64,000 bases of DNA, taken from assembly GCA_913009655.1 (NCBI GenBank), contig CAJVWI010000001.1:83836-147835 (forward strand), read 5' to 3'. Origin of the DNA: an uncultured Cryomorphaceae bacterium (GTDB lineage Bacteria > Bacteroidota > Bacteroidia > Flavobacteriales > Schleiferiaceae). Below the pieces are notes generated by a model. It did not search any database and had not been told where the DNA came from. It saw nothing but the letters and a program-made list of their open reading frames with translations. Both the position numbers and the translations under genes were made by a program. Position 1 is the stretch's first letter; the number at the start of each line of letters is the position of its first letter. Below are positions 9,426 to 17,417 of this stretch, one piece after another.

Positions 9426-9515
9426 TTATTTCTTCTTATGTCGGTTCTTGCGCAAGCGCTTTTTCCTTTTGTGGGTTGCCATCTTGTGGCGCTTTCTTTT
9501 TTTACCGCTAGGCAT
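9426..9515 (-). CDS. Tiny basic AURKAIP1/COX24-domain protein (bS22/mS38-like)
   Basis: A 29-residue protein that is over half Lys, Arg and His, starting MPSGKKRKRHKMATHKRKK and ending RKNRHKKK. This pattern matches the AURKAIP1/COX24 domain, whose relatives are small-subunit ribosomal proteins: bS22 of actinobacteria and mS38 of mitochondria. A ribosomal role is therefore likely, by homology and not shown here. The ATG at 9515 is preceded by an A/T-rich stretch. It sits 12 bases before rng and 24 bases after the TPR gene, inside the HU-rng operon. It is short enough to be missed by automated callers. Confidence 0.82.
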   Translation of the reverse strand: MPSGKKRKRHKMATHKRKKRLRKNRHKKK

Positions 9516-9539
9516 ATTTTATTTATTTAAATGAAACAA

Positions 9540-10043
9540 TCATTGAACTTTATCGGATTCCGATTGACTTTCCCCTTGATAACTCGCTAAAAGAGCTCTC
9601 AATTCGGAATCGCGGGATGAGTTTGGATATTCTTCTAAAAAAAACACCAGATCTTTAATGGCAACTTCTGTATATCCTTGCTGAAATCGAGCTATAGCTA
9701 AAGATTCCAAAGCATAAGCATCAGAAGGATCAATTCTTAGAACTTTTAGAAAACGATTTACCGCCTTGCCCCATTGACCAGACATTACAGAAAATTGACC
9801 AAGATAAAATTGAGCATCTCGATGATTTGAATCCGTATCAATTACTTCTCTAAGAGAAAAAATAGCTTCCATGGGATTACCATTTCCCGACTCGATCATC
9901 TCCACAGCAACTTGAACTTTTTCATCCAAAGGGCTTAATTTTTCAATACTCTTTTCTGTCTCTTTCAAAACGTTCGGAAACAATAGAACAGCAGCCATTA
10001 TGATGCCTACTAATCCAATTGCTAATGTTCGCGAACGTTTCAT
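9540..10043 (-). CDS. Membrane-anchored TPR protein
   Basis: The 167-residue protein starts with a short basic N-terminus and one hydrophobic segment (about residues 7-25, LAIGLVGIIMAAVLLFPNV), then a soluble part with about two or three tetratricopeptide repeats (AQFYLGQFSVMSGQWGKAV and ALESLAIARFQQGYTEVAI are good TPR cores). It is probably anchored in the inner membrane with the repeats outside the cytoplasm. It stands between HU and the bS22-like gene in one operon, an arrangement I recall from other Bacteroidota. Its partners are unknown; TPRs suggest a protein-protein role. Confidence 0.8.
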   Translation of the reverse strand: MKRSRTLAIGLVGIIMAAVLLFPNVLKETEKSIEKLSPLDEKVQVAVEMIESGNGNPMEAIFSLREVIDTDSNHRDAQFYLGQFSVMSGQWGKAVNRFLKVLRIDPSDAYALESLAIARFQQGYTEVAIKDLVFFLEEYPNSSRDSELRALLASYQGESQSESDKVQ

Positions 10044-10053
10044 TTGATCTGAT

Positions 10054-10347
10054 TTATTTATTTACTGAAACATTACTTTTTACGCTTTCAGCAAAAGTCT
10101 TTGCAGGCTTAAAGGCTGGAATGTAATGAGCAGGAATTATTAGAGTTGTATTCTTTGATATGTTGCGACCAGTCTTTTCAGCTCGCTTTTTCAAAACAAA
10201 ACTTCCAAAACCTCTCAAATATACGTTTTCTCCAGACTCCATGTTAGTCTTTACTTCTCGCATGAAATTTTCTACAACGGCTAAAACATCTGACTTTTCC
10301 ATGCCAGTTCTATCTGCTATGCGAGTAACAATATCCGCTTTTGTCAT
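10054..10347 (-). CDS. hup: HU/IHF family DNA-binding protein
   Basis: A 97-residue histone-like protein that bends and compacts DNA as a dimer. N-terminal helices (KADIVTRIADRTGM, DVLAVVENFMREVKTNM) lead into the signature VYLRGFGSFVLKKRAEKTGRN and the DNA-intercalating arm ending at AHYIPAFKPAKTFAESV. Proline in the arm and overall length agree with HU. It is the first gene of the HU-TPR-bS22-rng operon. A well-spaced promoter (TTG, 20 bases, TAACTTTG) lies just upstream and abuts the divergent mutY start. Confidence 0.93.
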   Translation of the reverse strand: MTKADIVTRIADRTGMEKSDVLAVVENFMREVKTNMESGENVYLRGFGSFVLKKRAEKTGRNISKNTTLIIPAHYIPAFKPAKTFAESVKSNVSVNK

Positions 10348-10398
10348 GTTGAATTATTTTTTATGTGAGCCCTAAAAATGGGTTTAAATTAGCGGGCG

Positions 10399-10429
10399 CA
10401 AAGTTAGGCAATTGTGAGTGATTCAACAA
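10399..10429 (-). promoter_or_regulatory. Promoter of the HU-rng operon
   Basis: On the minus strand TTG at 10429-10427 is followed after 20 bases by TAACTTTG at 10406-10399, a full match to the Bacteroidota -33/-7 pattern. The -33 element lies 2 bases from the likely mutY ATG at 10432, so the two genes share a very tight divergent control region. Confidence 0.6.
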
Positions 10430-10431
10430 TT

Positions 10432-11448
10432 ATGATAAATAAAATTCAAACAGATCTAATAAAGTGGTTTGATAATCATGGACGCTCATTGCCATGGCGA
10501 AGAACAAAAGACCCGTATGCAATATGGTTAAGTGAGATAATACTACAACAAACCCGGATAGATCAGGGCCTCAAATATTGGGAGAATTTCTTAAGGGAAT
10601 TTCCCGATGTGAAGAGTCTTTCGATGGCTAAAGAGAGCGAAATATTAGCTTTATGGTCAGGTTTGGGATATTACAGCCGAGCGAGAAATATATATAAAGC
10701 AGCGCATATTTTAGTATCTAAATATGAAAGTCAATTTCCAAAAACATCTTCAGAACTATTAAAAATCCCAGGGATAGGACCATATACAGCAGCTGCCATA
10801 TCCTCGATCTGCTTTGGGGAAGTGACCCCTGCACTTGATGGAAATGCATTTCGAGTTTATTCTAGACTCTTTGCAATGAGTTCTCCAATTGAAAAGCGAT
10901 CAACAATTAAAGACATATGGACCCTGGCGTTACCTCTAATATCTAACAAGAGTCCGGGAGATAGTAATCAAGCCATAATGGATATTGGCTCAACTATATG
11001 TAAACCTAAAAACCCAAATTGCCCAGAATGCCCTCTCGAGGAAAATTGTATTTCAAGAAGATCTGGTATCCAACATGAGTTCCCTGTGAAATTAAAATCT
11101 ATAAAAATTAAAGAAATAGAAAAATTTTACGTGCTTCTGAAGAGGGGCGAGAAATATGGTTTAATTAGACGTCCAAAAAGTGGAATATGGGGCGGACTTT
11201 GGACACCCTTGGAATTAATTCCTGAAGATTGGGAGTTAGCCAAGACAAATAAAAATATTGATGAGAGTAATATTAAATATCTAAAACATCTTTTATCCCA
11301 CAGGAAAATGAATCTTTATTTCACATACTGGATCGGGGATACATTTCCTGAGAATAAAGAAATACAATGGTTCTCTGAACAAGATTTGAAAAGACTAGCC
11401 TTTCCTGCCCCAATAATAAAAATATTAAGTGAAAAAAGTTACTTTTGA
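10432..11448 (+). CDS. mutY: A/G-specific adenine glycosylase MutY
   Basis: It removes adenine mispaired with 8-oxoguanine. The 338-residue protein has catalytic Glu in SEIILQQTR, the helix-hairpin-helix IPGIGPYTAAAI, catalytic Asp in ALDGNAFRV, and the iron-sulfur cluster pattern C-X6-C-X2-C-X5-C (CKPKNPNCPECPLEENC). A NUDIX-like C-terminal domain for 8-oxoG recognition follows. I start it at ATG 10432, which gives the usual MutY N-terminus; a GTG at 10414 would add six residues. It heads the mutY-(ssb)-gldE-gldD locus known in gliding Bacteroidota; the ssb place directly downstream holds only a pseudogene. Confidence 0.94.
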   Translation: MINKIQTDLIKWFDNHGRSLPWRRTKDPYAIWLSEIILQQTRIDQGLKYWENFLREFPDVKSLSMAKESEILALWSGLGYYSRARNIYKAAHILVSKYESQFPKTSSELLKIPGIGPYTAAAISSICFGEVTPALDGNAFRVYSRLFAMSSPIEKRSTIKDIWTLALPLISNKSPGDSNQAIMDIGSTICKPKNPNCPECPLEENCISRRSGIQHEFPVKLKSIKIKEIEKFYVLLKRGEKYGLIRRPKSGIWGGLWTPLELIPEDWELAKTNKNIDESNIKYLKHLLSHRKMNLYFTYWIGDTFPENKEIQWFSEQDLKRLAFPAPIIKILSEKSYF

Positions 11449-11469
11449 GATTTAATATCTTTAAATAAA

Positions 11470-11856
11470 ATGCGGGTTGCATAAATAAATCGAGACTGGT
11501 AGATAACCTAGGAATAGACACTGAAAGAATAAATTTTGATAAAAAAATAAAACTCCCCATCAATAAATCAGAAATTACACAGATAAAAAGGGTTAAAAAA
11601 AGATCACCGAATGGCTCAAAATTATTTTCAATCACATAGATTAACAGAGGTTTTGGAGTGATGCCTTAAATGAAGACAAAATATTCATTCAAGGTATAAT
11701 GAGATCTAGGCAATGAACAGATGAAAATAGCAACACCAGATATAATTTTAAATAGCTACTATCTCTATAAGAATCTTGGAGCCGAACATCAGTAATGAAA
11801 ATGATGTAAATTCGCAAATGGCTGGCGATAATCAAAATAATTATTTGCCGTTTTAA
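11470..11856 (+). pseudogene. ssb: Decayed single-stranded DNA-binding protein gene (ssb remnant)
   Basis: This 440-base gap between mutY and gldE has no intact gene, yet three consecutive pieces in three frames read as SSB. Piece 1 (about 11484-11639) has NKSRLVDNLGIDTERINF, like the SSB N-terminus NKV.LIGNLG.DPE, ending at TAG 11637. Piece 2 (11645-11755) has DKIFIQGIMRSRQ, an in-frame TGA where SSBs have W, then TDENSNTRYNF. Piece 3 (11752-11856) has IATISIRILEPN and ends YLPF plus stop, like the SSB acidic tip DDLPF. Total length (about 125 codons) and position match the ssb expected in mutY-ssb-gldE-gldD. An ATG at 11470 would be the old start, now out of frame. Loss by several independent lesions is my reading; a working ssb must exist elsewhere. 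Confidence 0.8.
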
Positions 11857-11888
11857 CATATCCAGTACATTGATCTAAATCATTATAA

Positions 11889-13199
11889 TTGAACCCCGAA
11901 CCCTTCTTTTTTTCATCAATTTTTCACCCCTTTCCCAGTGAAGTTATTTTTCACCTTATTGCGATGTTGTTATTATTGATTGGTTCTGCATTCACCTCTG
12001 CATCAGAAGTGGCTTATTTTTCACTTTCACCAAATCAAAAAGTCGAGTTAGGCGAACATAAATCGATTTCTTCAAAACGAGTTTTGGAAGTCCTCAAATC
12101 TCCAGAGACATTGCTGGCAACATTATTAATTCTCAATAATTTATTCAATCTCGGACTGATTTTATTGTCAACATTGGCAACAAGTTTGATTTTCAATTTG
12201 GAAGATTATCCATTATTAGCATTAGGAATTCAAACATTTTTTATCACCACTTTAATACTCGTTTTTGGTGAAGTTATTCCCAAAACGTATGCTACGAATA
12301 ATGGACTTAATTGGACTATGACTAGTTCTAAATTTATTCAAAATGCAATTAAATTTTTTAATCCAATAAGCATGGCTTTGGTAAAATCGTCTCGCTATAT
12401 CGATCGTTTTAGCAAAACGAAGTCTCTAACAGTTAATGAGCTTGAAGAGGCTTTAGATTTAACCTCAGAGGAAGCAACAACACCTGAACAGCAAAGACTT
12501 TTGAGAGAAATCGTAAAGTTTGGATCAACGAGTGTCAAACAAATAATGACACCACGCCAGGATATCTTTGCAATTAATTCTGATCTTGACATCAAGATGG
12601 TTTTAAAATCAGTTTCTGAAAATGGGTATTCAAGAATTCCAATATTTCAAGAGAGTCTTGATAGCATATCAGGAATTTTACATGCAAAAGATCTACTTAA
12701 CCATTTAGATGCTTCTCATGAATTTAAATGGGCAGAACTACTGAGACCTGCTTTTTTCGTTACAGAGAACATGAAAATTGATGATTTATTAGGTGACTTC
12801 CGACAAAAAAAAATGCATATGGCTGTGGTTGTAGATGAATTTGGAGGTATCTCAGGAATTACCACCTTGGAAGATGTTATGGAAGAAATTGTCGGAGAAA
12901 TTCGTGATGAATTTGATTCTGATGAACGACTTTATTCTCAATTGGACAATTCTACTTTTGTATTTGAGGCAAGAGCTCAATTAACAGATCTCTACCGCGT
13001 TTTAAACATAAGTCCTGAGATCCTAGAAGAATATAGAGGCGAGGCAGATACAGTAGCAGGGATATTATTAGAGCAACTTGGGCGAATGCCATTAAAGGGC
13101 GAATCACTCATTATTGGTCCAATAAAATGGACCGTTGAAGCTGCAGATGTTCGCAGGATTGTTCGTGTAAAAGTGAAATTAATTGAAAATGAAAACTAA
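11889..13199 (+). CDS. gldE: Gliding motility-associated protein GldE (CBS/CorC-type membrane protein)
   Basis: The 436-residue protein has an N-terminal DUF21/CNNM-like membrane domain (about residues 20-155, four hydrophobic segments), two CBS domains (about 200-330, with IMTPRQDIFAI and MAVVVDEFGGISGITTLEDV) and a C-terminal CorC/HlyC domain (about 350-430). In Flavobacterium, gldE lies directly before gldD and can suppress gldB loss; the same order here decides the name. The first available start is TTG at 11889, directly after an in-frame stop; it keeps the usual N-terminus (NPEPFFFSS). The next ATG is 24 residues in and would cut into the first hydrophobic stretch. It overlaps gldD by 11 bases. 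Confidence 0.88.
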   Translation: MNPEPFFFSSIFHPFPSEVIFHLIAMLLLLIGSAFTSASEVAYFSLSPNQKVELGEHKSISSKRVLEVLKSPETLLATLLILNNLFNLGLILLSTLATSLIFNLEDYPLLALGIQTFFITTLILVFGEVIPKTYATNNGLNWTMTSSKFIQNAIKFFNPISMALVKSSRYIDRFSKTKSLTVNELEEALDLTSEEATTPEQQRLLREIVKFGSTSVKQIMTPRQDIFAINSDLDIKMVLKSVSENGYSRIPIFQESLDSISGILHAKDLLNHLDASHEFKWAELLRPAFFVTENMKIDDLLGDFRQKKMHMAVVVDEFGGISGITTLEDVMEEIVGEIRDEFDSDERLYSQLDNSTFVFEARAQLTDLYRVLNISPEILEEYRGEADTVAGILLEQLGRMPLKGESLIIGPIKWTVEAADVRRIVRVKVKLIENEN

Positions 13200-13797
13200 A
13201 TTTATTTCCACAGCAATCCTATTTTTTGTTGTTGCCTTTACAGCAAATATTTTTCATCTTTTCTTTTCGTCATCTCCAAGCTCTGCAGATCTAAGACCAT
13301 CTGGTTTTATGAGACTTACAATTCCCAAAGACAGCTTGATAGAACTAAAATTAAATAATCTTAATTTGCCATTTAACTTCATTCACAGTAGCAATGGATA
13401 TTGGATTAATAAATCAGAATTGGGCTGGGGAGATATATTTTATCCTTTTTGCAATGGCAGAATCCAGATCACACATAAAACTATCAATGGAAACTTATCC
13501 CAATTAATTGACGATGCACATAAAATGACTTTTAAACACTCTATAGTAGCAGAGGGTATTGATCAAAAAAACTACGTAAATTCTGAAAGAAATGTAAATG
13601 GAATGATCTTTCGTATTTTTGGAAATACAGCATCCAGTATTCAATTTTTTGCGACTGATAGTATATCCAATTTTATTCGTGGAGCGGCATACATTTATGC
13701 TCAACCTAATCCTGATTCTTTAAAACCCATAAACGAATTTCTTGAGCAGGAAGTAATAACTATTATGGAATCAATTTATTGGAATTCAGATATTTAA
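13189..13797 (+). CDS. gldD: Gliding motility protein GldD, apparently not a lipoprotein
   Basis: GldD is required for gliding and type IX secretion in Flavobacterium, where it is a lipoprotein. This 202-residue protein matches GldD along its length: RPSGFMRLTIPKD (usual PKPKGYFRL.YP), then TFKHSIVAEGIDQKNYVN, GNTASSIQFFATDS, FIRGAAYIYAQPNPDSL and IMESIYWN. The N-terminus (MKTKFISTAILFFVVAFTANIF) is a hydrophobic signal or anchor with no cysteine, so the lipobox of the family is missing. I start at ATG 13189 in place of an upstream TTG at 13183. It is translationally coupled to gldE by overlap and ends 12 bases from the convergent heme A synthase gene. Confidence 0.85.
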   Translation: MKTKFISTAILFFVVAFTANIFHLFFSSSPSSADLRPSGFMRLTIPKDSLIELKLNNLNLPFNFIHSSNGYWINKSELGWGDIFYPFCNGRIQITHKTINGNLSQLIDDAHKMTFKHSIVAEGIDQKNYVNSERNVNGMIFRIFGNTASSIQFFATDSISNFIRGAAYIYAQPNPDSLKPINEFLEQEVITIMESIYWNSDI

Positions 13798-13809
13798 AGC
13801 ATCCAAATC

Positions 13810-14868
13810 TTATTTGAAGTCGCGAATCATTAACCAAGATTTAAAGGACCCATCTATTATTAAAAACCATGCTATTGCGCTGAGAACAATATGTATCGGT
13901 TGTATTATTTTAGGAATATCAAAATAATACATCGCTGCGCCCAAAGTAGCCTCTAATATAAAAATCATTAAAATGATGCCAGCTCTAAAACGCAAACCAG
14001 CCAGACCTTCTGATAATTTTAGAAGATAAAAGGAAAAAAGAAGCATTACAAGCGAAAAACTTCGATGTACTAGCACGATTGAACTCAATTTACCTACCCA
14101 TCCTAATCTTGAAGCCCCTACACCAAAAGTTTTCATTAGCACATCAACTTCTTCTCTCACCTGAGTGCCTAGAATAATTTGAATTCCCAGTAAAATAGAA
14201 ATCAAAATGTAAATTCTTAAAGCTTTACTCCTGTTTTTTGCTAAATCCTGAATATTTCTTTCAGCAACAAAGGCATGAGTTTCCCATTCGGAACTTACAC
14301 TGCGATATATTAAAGCAAGCAACGCTAAAATTATAAACGCGCCTGCCAGATGAAATGTTATCTGATGTGGAATGAGATTGCCATCAACAACAACTTTACC
14401 AAGCCATGCTTCAAATAAAAGCATGCAGAGAATAGCTAGCATAGTTAATGACCATTTTGGATGAGAACGATATCGGAAAAAAATAAAAATTGAAGCAAGT
14501 AAAATAGGTATTCCAAGTAATGCCCCAAGGAGCCTATTAATATATTCAATCCATGTGTGAACAGGATTAAATATTGCATAATCATGACGCTCATAGCTTT
14601 TCCAATTAGAAGGATTAAATTCTAAACCCGCACTAAATGATTTATTTGCAACTAATAATTCATGATCTTTAATTACCATTTGTCCCTCACTAAAAAATAA
14701 ATTTGGAGACCAAGAAACCTGATTAATATTTGTAGGTGGAATTATTAAACCAAAACATTTTGGCCAATCTGGACAACCCATACCGCTACCAGTCATTCTA
14801 ACTATCGACCCAGCTAGAATAACAAGGAAAGTCAATGTTATAGACATCTGTAACAATCGTCTTAACAT
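13810..14868 (-). CDS. ctaA: Heme A synthase (COX15/CtaA)
   Basis: It converts heme O to heme A for cytochrome oxidase in the inner membrane. With the start at 14868 the protein has 352 residues and about eight membrane helices. It has the VRMTGSGMGCPDWPKCFG block with the paired cysteines, and histidine heme ligands in VHTWIEYINRLLG, PHQITFHLAG, VHRSFSLVML and IQPIHIVLSA. ATGs at 14904/14901 would add 12 residues, but a promoter box ends at 14907, so the transcript would begin at about 14900 and the inner ATG at 14868 is preferred. No ctaB or oxidase gene is adjacent. It diverges from the EamA gene. Confidence 0.88.
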   Translation of the reverse strand: MLRRLLQMSITLTFLVILAGSIVRMTGSGMGCPDWPKCFGLIIPPTNINQVSWSPNLFFSEGQMVIKDHELLVANKSFSAGLEFNPSNWKSYERHDYAIFNPVHTWIEYINRLLGALLGIPILLASIFIFFRYRSHPKWSLTMLAILCMLLFEAWLGKVVVDGNLIPHQITFHLAGAFIILALLALIYRSVSSEWETHAFVAERNIQDLAKNRSKALRIYILISILLGIQIILGTQVREEVDVLMKTFGVGASRLGWVGKLSSIVLVHRSFSLVMLLFSFYLLKLSEGLAGLRFRAGIILMIFILEATLGAAMYYFDIPKIIQPIHIVLSAIAWFLIIDGSFKSWLMIRDFK

Positions 14869-14906
14869 AAAAGTCCATAATGTTGAAGGTGGTTGACGCA
14901 TCACTA

Positions 14907-14925
14907 CAAAGGTAATCTACCTTTG
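14907..14925. promoter_or_regulatory. Palindromic divergent promoter, ctaA / EamA
   Basis: A perfect 19-base inverted repeat, CAAAGGTA-atc-TACCTTTG, places a TAnnTTTG -7 box on each strand, facing away from each other. The plus box ends 7 bases before the EamA ATG; the minus box drives ctaA. A TTG stands 22 bases before the plus box at 14893-14895. A palindrome at a promoter could also bind a dimeric repressor. Confidence 0.5.
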
Positions 14926-14932
14926 CCGCCTT

Positions 14933-15802
14933 ATGAAAACCAAATTCTTACCCTGGATCATTTTTTTTAGTCTCGTTTTTATTTGGGGATCTTCCTTTAT
15001 TATCATGAAACATGCTCTGCAAGGGTTTAGCGCCATCCAGATAGGAGCTGCAAGAATTATTTTTGCTGCGTTATTTACTTTGATTTTCGCTTATCCATGC
15101 TTTAAAGAATTTCGAAGATCAGATATTCCTCATCTTATTGTAATCGCAATTTTAGGTAATTCAATTCCTTATGTGCTATTTCCGATTGCGATTAACTATA
15201 TCCCCTCAGGAATAGTGGGAATAACAAATTCCATGACACCACTATTTACTCTTTTAGTTGGTTTGTTTATATATGGGAGAAAACTTAAACCTCTGAAAAT
15301 TCTGGGCGTTAGCATAGGCATGTTAGGAACATTAATTCTAATTAATCCCTTTGATACTAATTCTATAGTAGGATATAATTGGCCTTATATCCTCTTAGCA
15401 TTATTTGGCGCAGCATGCTATGGGGTAAGCATTAACTCTATTGCAAAATTGAATCACCTCTCTCCCCGGGCAATCACTCTATTCGCTATGCTTGGGGCAA
15501 GCGTGCCCTCGATATTTATTCTCTTATTTACAGATTTTGCGGGAAAATTCGAGTATAATTCTTTTGTTTGGACACCATTTATTTCAATAATCTTTTTAGG
15601 AATTGTAGCCACATCTTTGGCAATGGTATTTTTTAACAAACTGATATCAATTACCACTCCAATTTTTGCTGCATCTACGACATATGCAATTCCAATTGTT
15701 GCTCTTGCATGGGGTTTATTATTTGGCGAAATTTTACTTTTAAATCATTTTTTAGGAATGATGGTAATCCTTACAGGTGTTTGGATTGTAAATAAAAAAT
15801 GA
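14933..15802 (+). CDS. EamA/DMT family transporter
   Basis: An inner-membrane carrier of the drug/metabolite transporter superfamily, 289 residues with about ten hydrophobic helices in two EamA repeats (about 1-135 and 150-285). The start of each repeat has the family look: FIWGSSFIIMKHALQGFS in helix 1 and GAACYGVSINSIAKL in the second half; IPIVALAWGLLFGE near residue 250 is a typical helix 9-10 motif. The substrate cannot be told from sequence. The ATG at 14933 is needed for helix 1 and lies 7 bases from a promoter box. Confidence 0.88.
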   Translation: MKTKFLPWIIFFSLVFIWGSSFIIMKHALQGFSAIQIGAARIIFAALFTLIFAYPCFKEFRRSDIPHLIVIAILGNSIPYVLFPIAINYIPSGIVGITNSMTPLFTLLVGLFIYGRKLKPLKILGVSIGMLGTLILINPFDTNSIVGYNWPYILLALFGAACYGVSINSIAKLNHLSPRAITLFAMLGASVPSIFILLFTDFAGKFEYNSFVWTPFISIIFLGIVATSLAMVFFNKLISITTPIFAASTTYAIPIVALAWGLLFGEILLLNHFLGMMVILTGVWIVNKK

Positions 15803-15863
15803 TATTTGAACTTTATTTAAAATATTATTAAACCAAATTAGATTAATCTAACAAGCTACCCTC

Positions 15864-17300
15864 ATGAAAAAGCCATCTCTAGCAATTCAAATTATAATCG
15901 GATTAATATTAGGCGTTCTATGGGCTTTGTTAAGTTCATCAATGGGATGGAGTGACTTTACACTTAACTGGATTGCACCGGCTGGAGAAATTTTTATTAG
16001 ACTACTTAAGCTTATTGCTATTCCTCTGGTTCTTTTTAGTATAATTTCGGGAATTAGTGGATTAAATGATACTGCGACATTAGGAAGAATGGGGGTCAAG
16101 ACTCTTGCATTGTATATTACATCAACCTTAATTGCATGCTGTGTTGGACTATTTTTTGCAAATACATTTAAGCCGGGCTACCAGACTGATCAAGAACAGC
16201 TTAAAGTAAATAGATTATCATATGAAATATGGGTCAATGAAACGGAAGGAGTTGAGTTTTTTGATGACATTAGATTAACTGAAGACTTTCAATTGAACTC
16301 ATATTTAACTGATGCCAGACAGGCATTAAAAGAGCAACAATCAAATAAAGAATTAAATAATAAAATTGCAGCGGCCTCGTCATCAAAAAAGACTGGCCCA
16401 CTTCAATTTTTTGTTGATATGGTGCCCTCAAATATTTTTGTGTCCTTCAGTAGTAGCTTAATGCTGCAGATTATATTTTTCTCTCTTTTCTTCGGTGTGA
16501 CATTAGTCGCCTTGCCAAAGTCTAAGACATCCCATATGATTGGTTTCATAAACAGTGGATCTCATATTTTTATAAAAATGGTTGATATCATAATGAAAGG
16601 CGCGCCTGTTTTTGTATTTGCTCTTTTAGCAGGAAAACTGGCAGAAATGGCAGGGGACGATCCAAGCAGGCTTCTGGAAATATTTAAAGCTTTGGGGGCG
16701 TACACTATTTTAACGATCATTGCATTGCTTACAATGATTTTTGGTTTTTATCCCTTAGTTATAGCAACACTAATCAATAGAAAAACAAAAATCGGGTTCA
16801 TTAAGTCGTGGAAATATTTTTCCAAAGGAATAAGACCTGCTCAAATATTGGCATTTTCAACTTCTTCAACAGCTGCAACTTTACCTGTAACAATGGATTG
16901 TGTTCGTGACAATCTAGGAGTTGATGAAGAGGTTGGTTCGTTTGTCTTGCCAGTGGGCGCGACGGTGAATATGGATGGTACTGCATTATATCAAAGCATT
17001 GCCGTAATATTTATGGCGCAATTTCATATGATTGATTTGACAATTGTCCAACAAGCAACAATTATATTTACAGCAACACTTGCAAGTATTGGTGCAGCAT
17101 CTGTTCCCAGTGCTGGGTTGATAATGTTAATTGTAGTCTTAGAAAGTGTTGGGCTAAACCCAGCATGGATCGCAATTATATTCCCTGTAGACCGAATAAT
17201 TGATATGGTCCGTACCATGCTAAACTTGACAGGCGATGCATCAGTCAGTGTTATAGTAGGTCTATCCGAAGATAAGTTTAAGATTATAGACTCTAAATAG
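15864..17300 (+). CDS. Dicarboxylate/amino acid:cation symporter (DAACS/GltP-like)
   Basis: A sodium- or proton-coupled importer for glutamate, aspartate or C4-dicarboxylates in the inner membrane. The 478-residue protein has about eight helices and two re-entrant loops; the first loop motif STSSTAATLPVTMDCV and the helix-7 motif GATVNMDGTALYQS are diagnostic of the family. A longer than usual polar insert at about residues 100-190 would lie outside the membrane. It follows the EamA gene by 61 bases on the same strand and is followed by a hairpin terminator. Substrate is not resolved. Confidence 0.9.
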   Translation: MKKPSLAIQIIIGLILGVLWALLSSSMGWSDFTLNWIAPAGEIFIRLLKLIAIPLVLFSIISGISGLNDTATLGRMGVKTLALYITSTLIACCVGLFFANTFKPGYQTDQEQLKVNRLSYEIWVNETEGVEFFDDIRLTEDFQLNSYLTDARQALKEQQSNKELNNKIAAASSSKKTGPLQFFVDMVPSNIFVSFSSSLMLQIIFFSLFFGVTLVALPKSKTSHMIGFINSGSHIFIKMVDIIMKGAPVFVFALLAGKLAEMAGDDPSRLLEIFKALGAYTILTIIALLTMIFGFYPLVIATLINRKTKIGFIKSWKYFSKGIRPAQILAFSTSSTAATLPVTMDCVRDNLGVDEEVGSFVLPVGATVNMDGTALYQSIAVIFMAQFHMIDLTIVQQATIIFTATLASIGAASVPSAGLIMLIVVLESVGLNPAWIAIIFPVDRIIDMVRTMLNLTGDASVSVIVGLSEDKFKIIDSK

Positions 17301-17321
17301 TGAATAAAGAATAGTTTAATC

Positions 17322-17348
17322 AGTCATTTTTTTAATGAAATGACTTTT
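17322..17348 (+). terminator. Hairpin terminator after the symporter gene
   Basis: A perfect 8-bp stem (AGTCATTT / AAATGACT) with an 8-base T/A-rich loop runs into TTTT. The stem is AT-rich and the T tract short, so strength is moderate. Confidence 0.5.
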
Positions 17349-17384
17349 GATAAAATAGGGGGTGATTTGTTTAGGTTTTAGAAC

Positions 17385-17392
17385 TATCTTTG
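17385..17392 (+). promoter_or_regulatory. -7 promoter box of rplU-rpmA
   Basis: TATCTTTG fits TAnnTTTG and lies 25 bases before the rplU ATG. A TTTG at 17366-17369 is only 15 bases upstream, shorter than the usual 19-21, so the -33 element is doubtful. Confidence 0.45.
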
Positions 17393-17417
17393 CCCCCCTC
17401 AACTAATCCCAGTACAT

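Noticed and set aside
10414..10431. GTG start for mutY at 10414
   Set aside because: It adds six residues not typical of MutY and would run into the -33 element of the HU promoter; ATG 10432 fits better, though the GTG cannot be fully excluded.
11321..11635. A 104-residue hydrophobic minus-strand reading frame
   Set aside because: It runs antisense over the end of mutY and the first half of the ssb remnant, has no start context or family, and is explained by the reverse complement of A/T-rich coding sequence.
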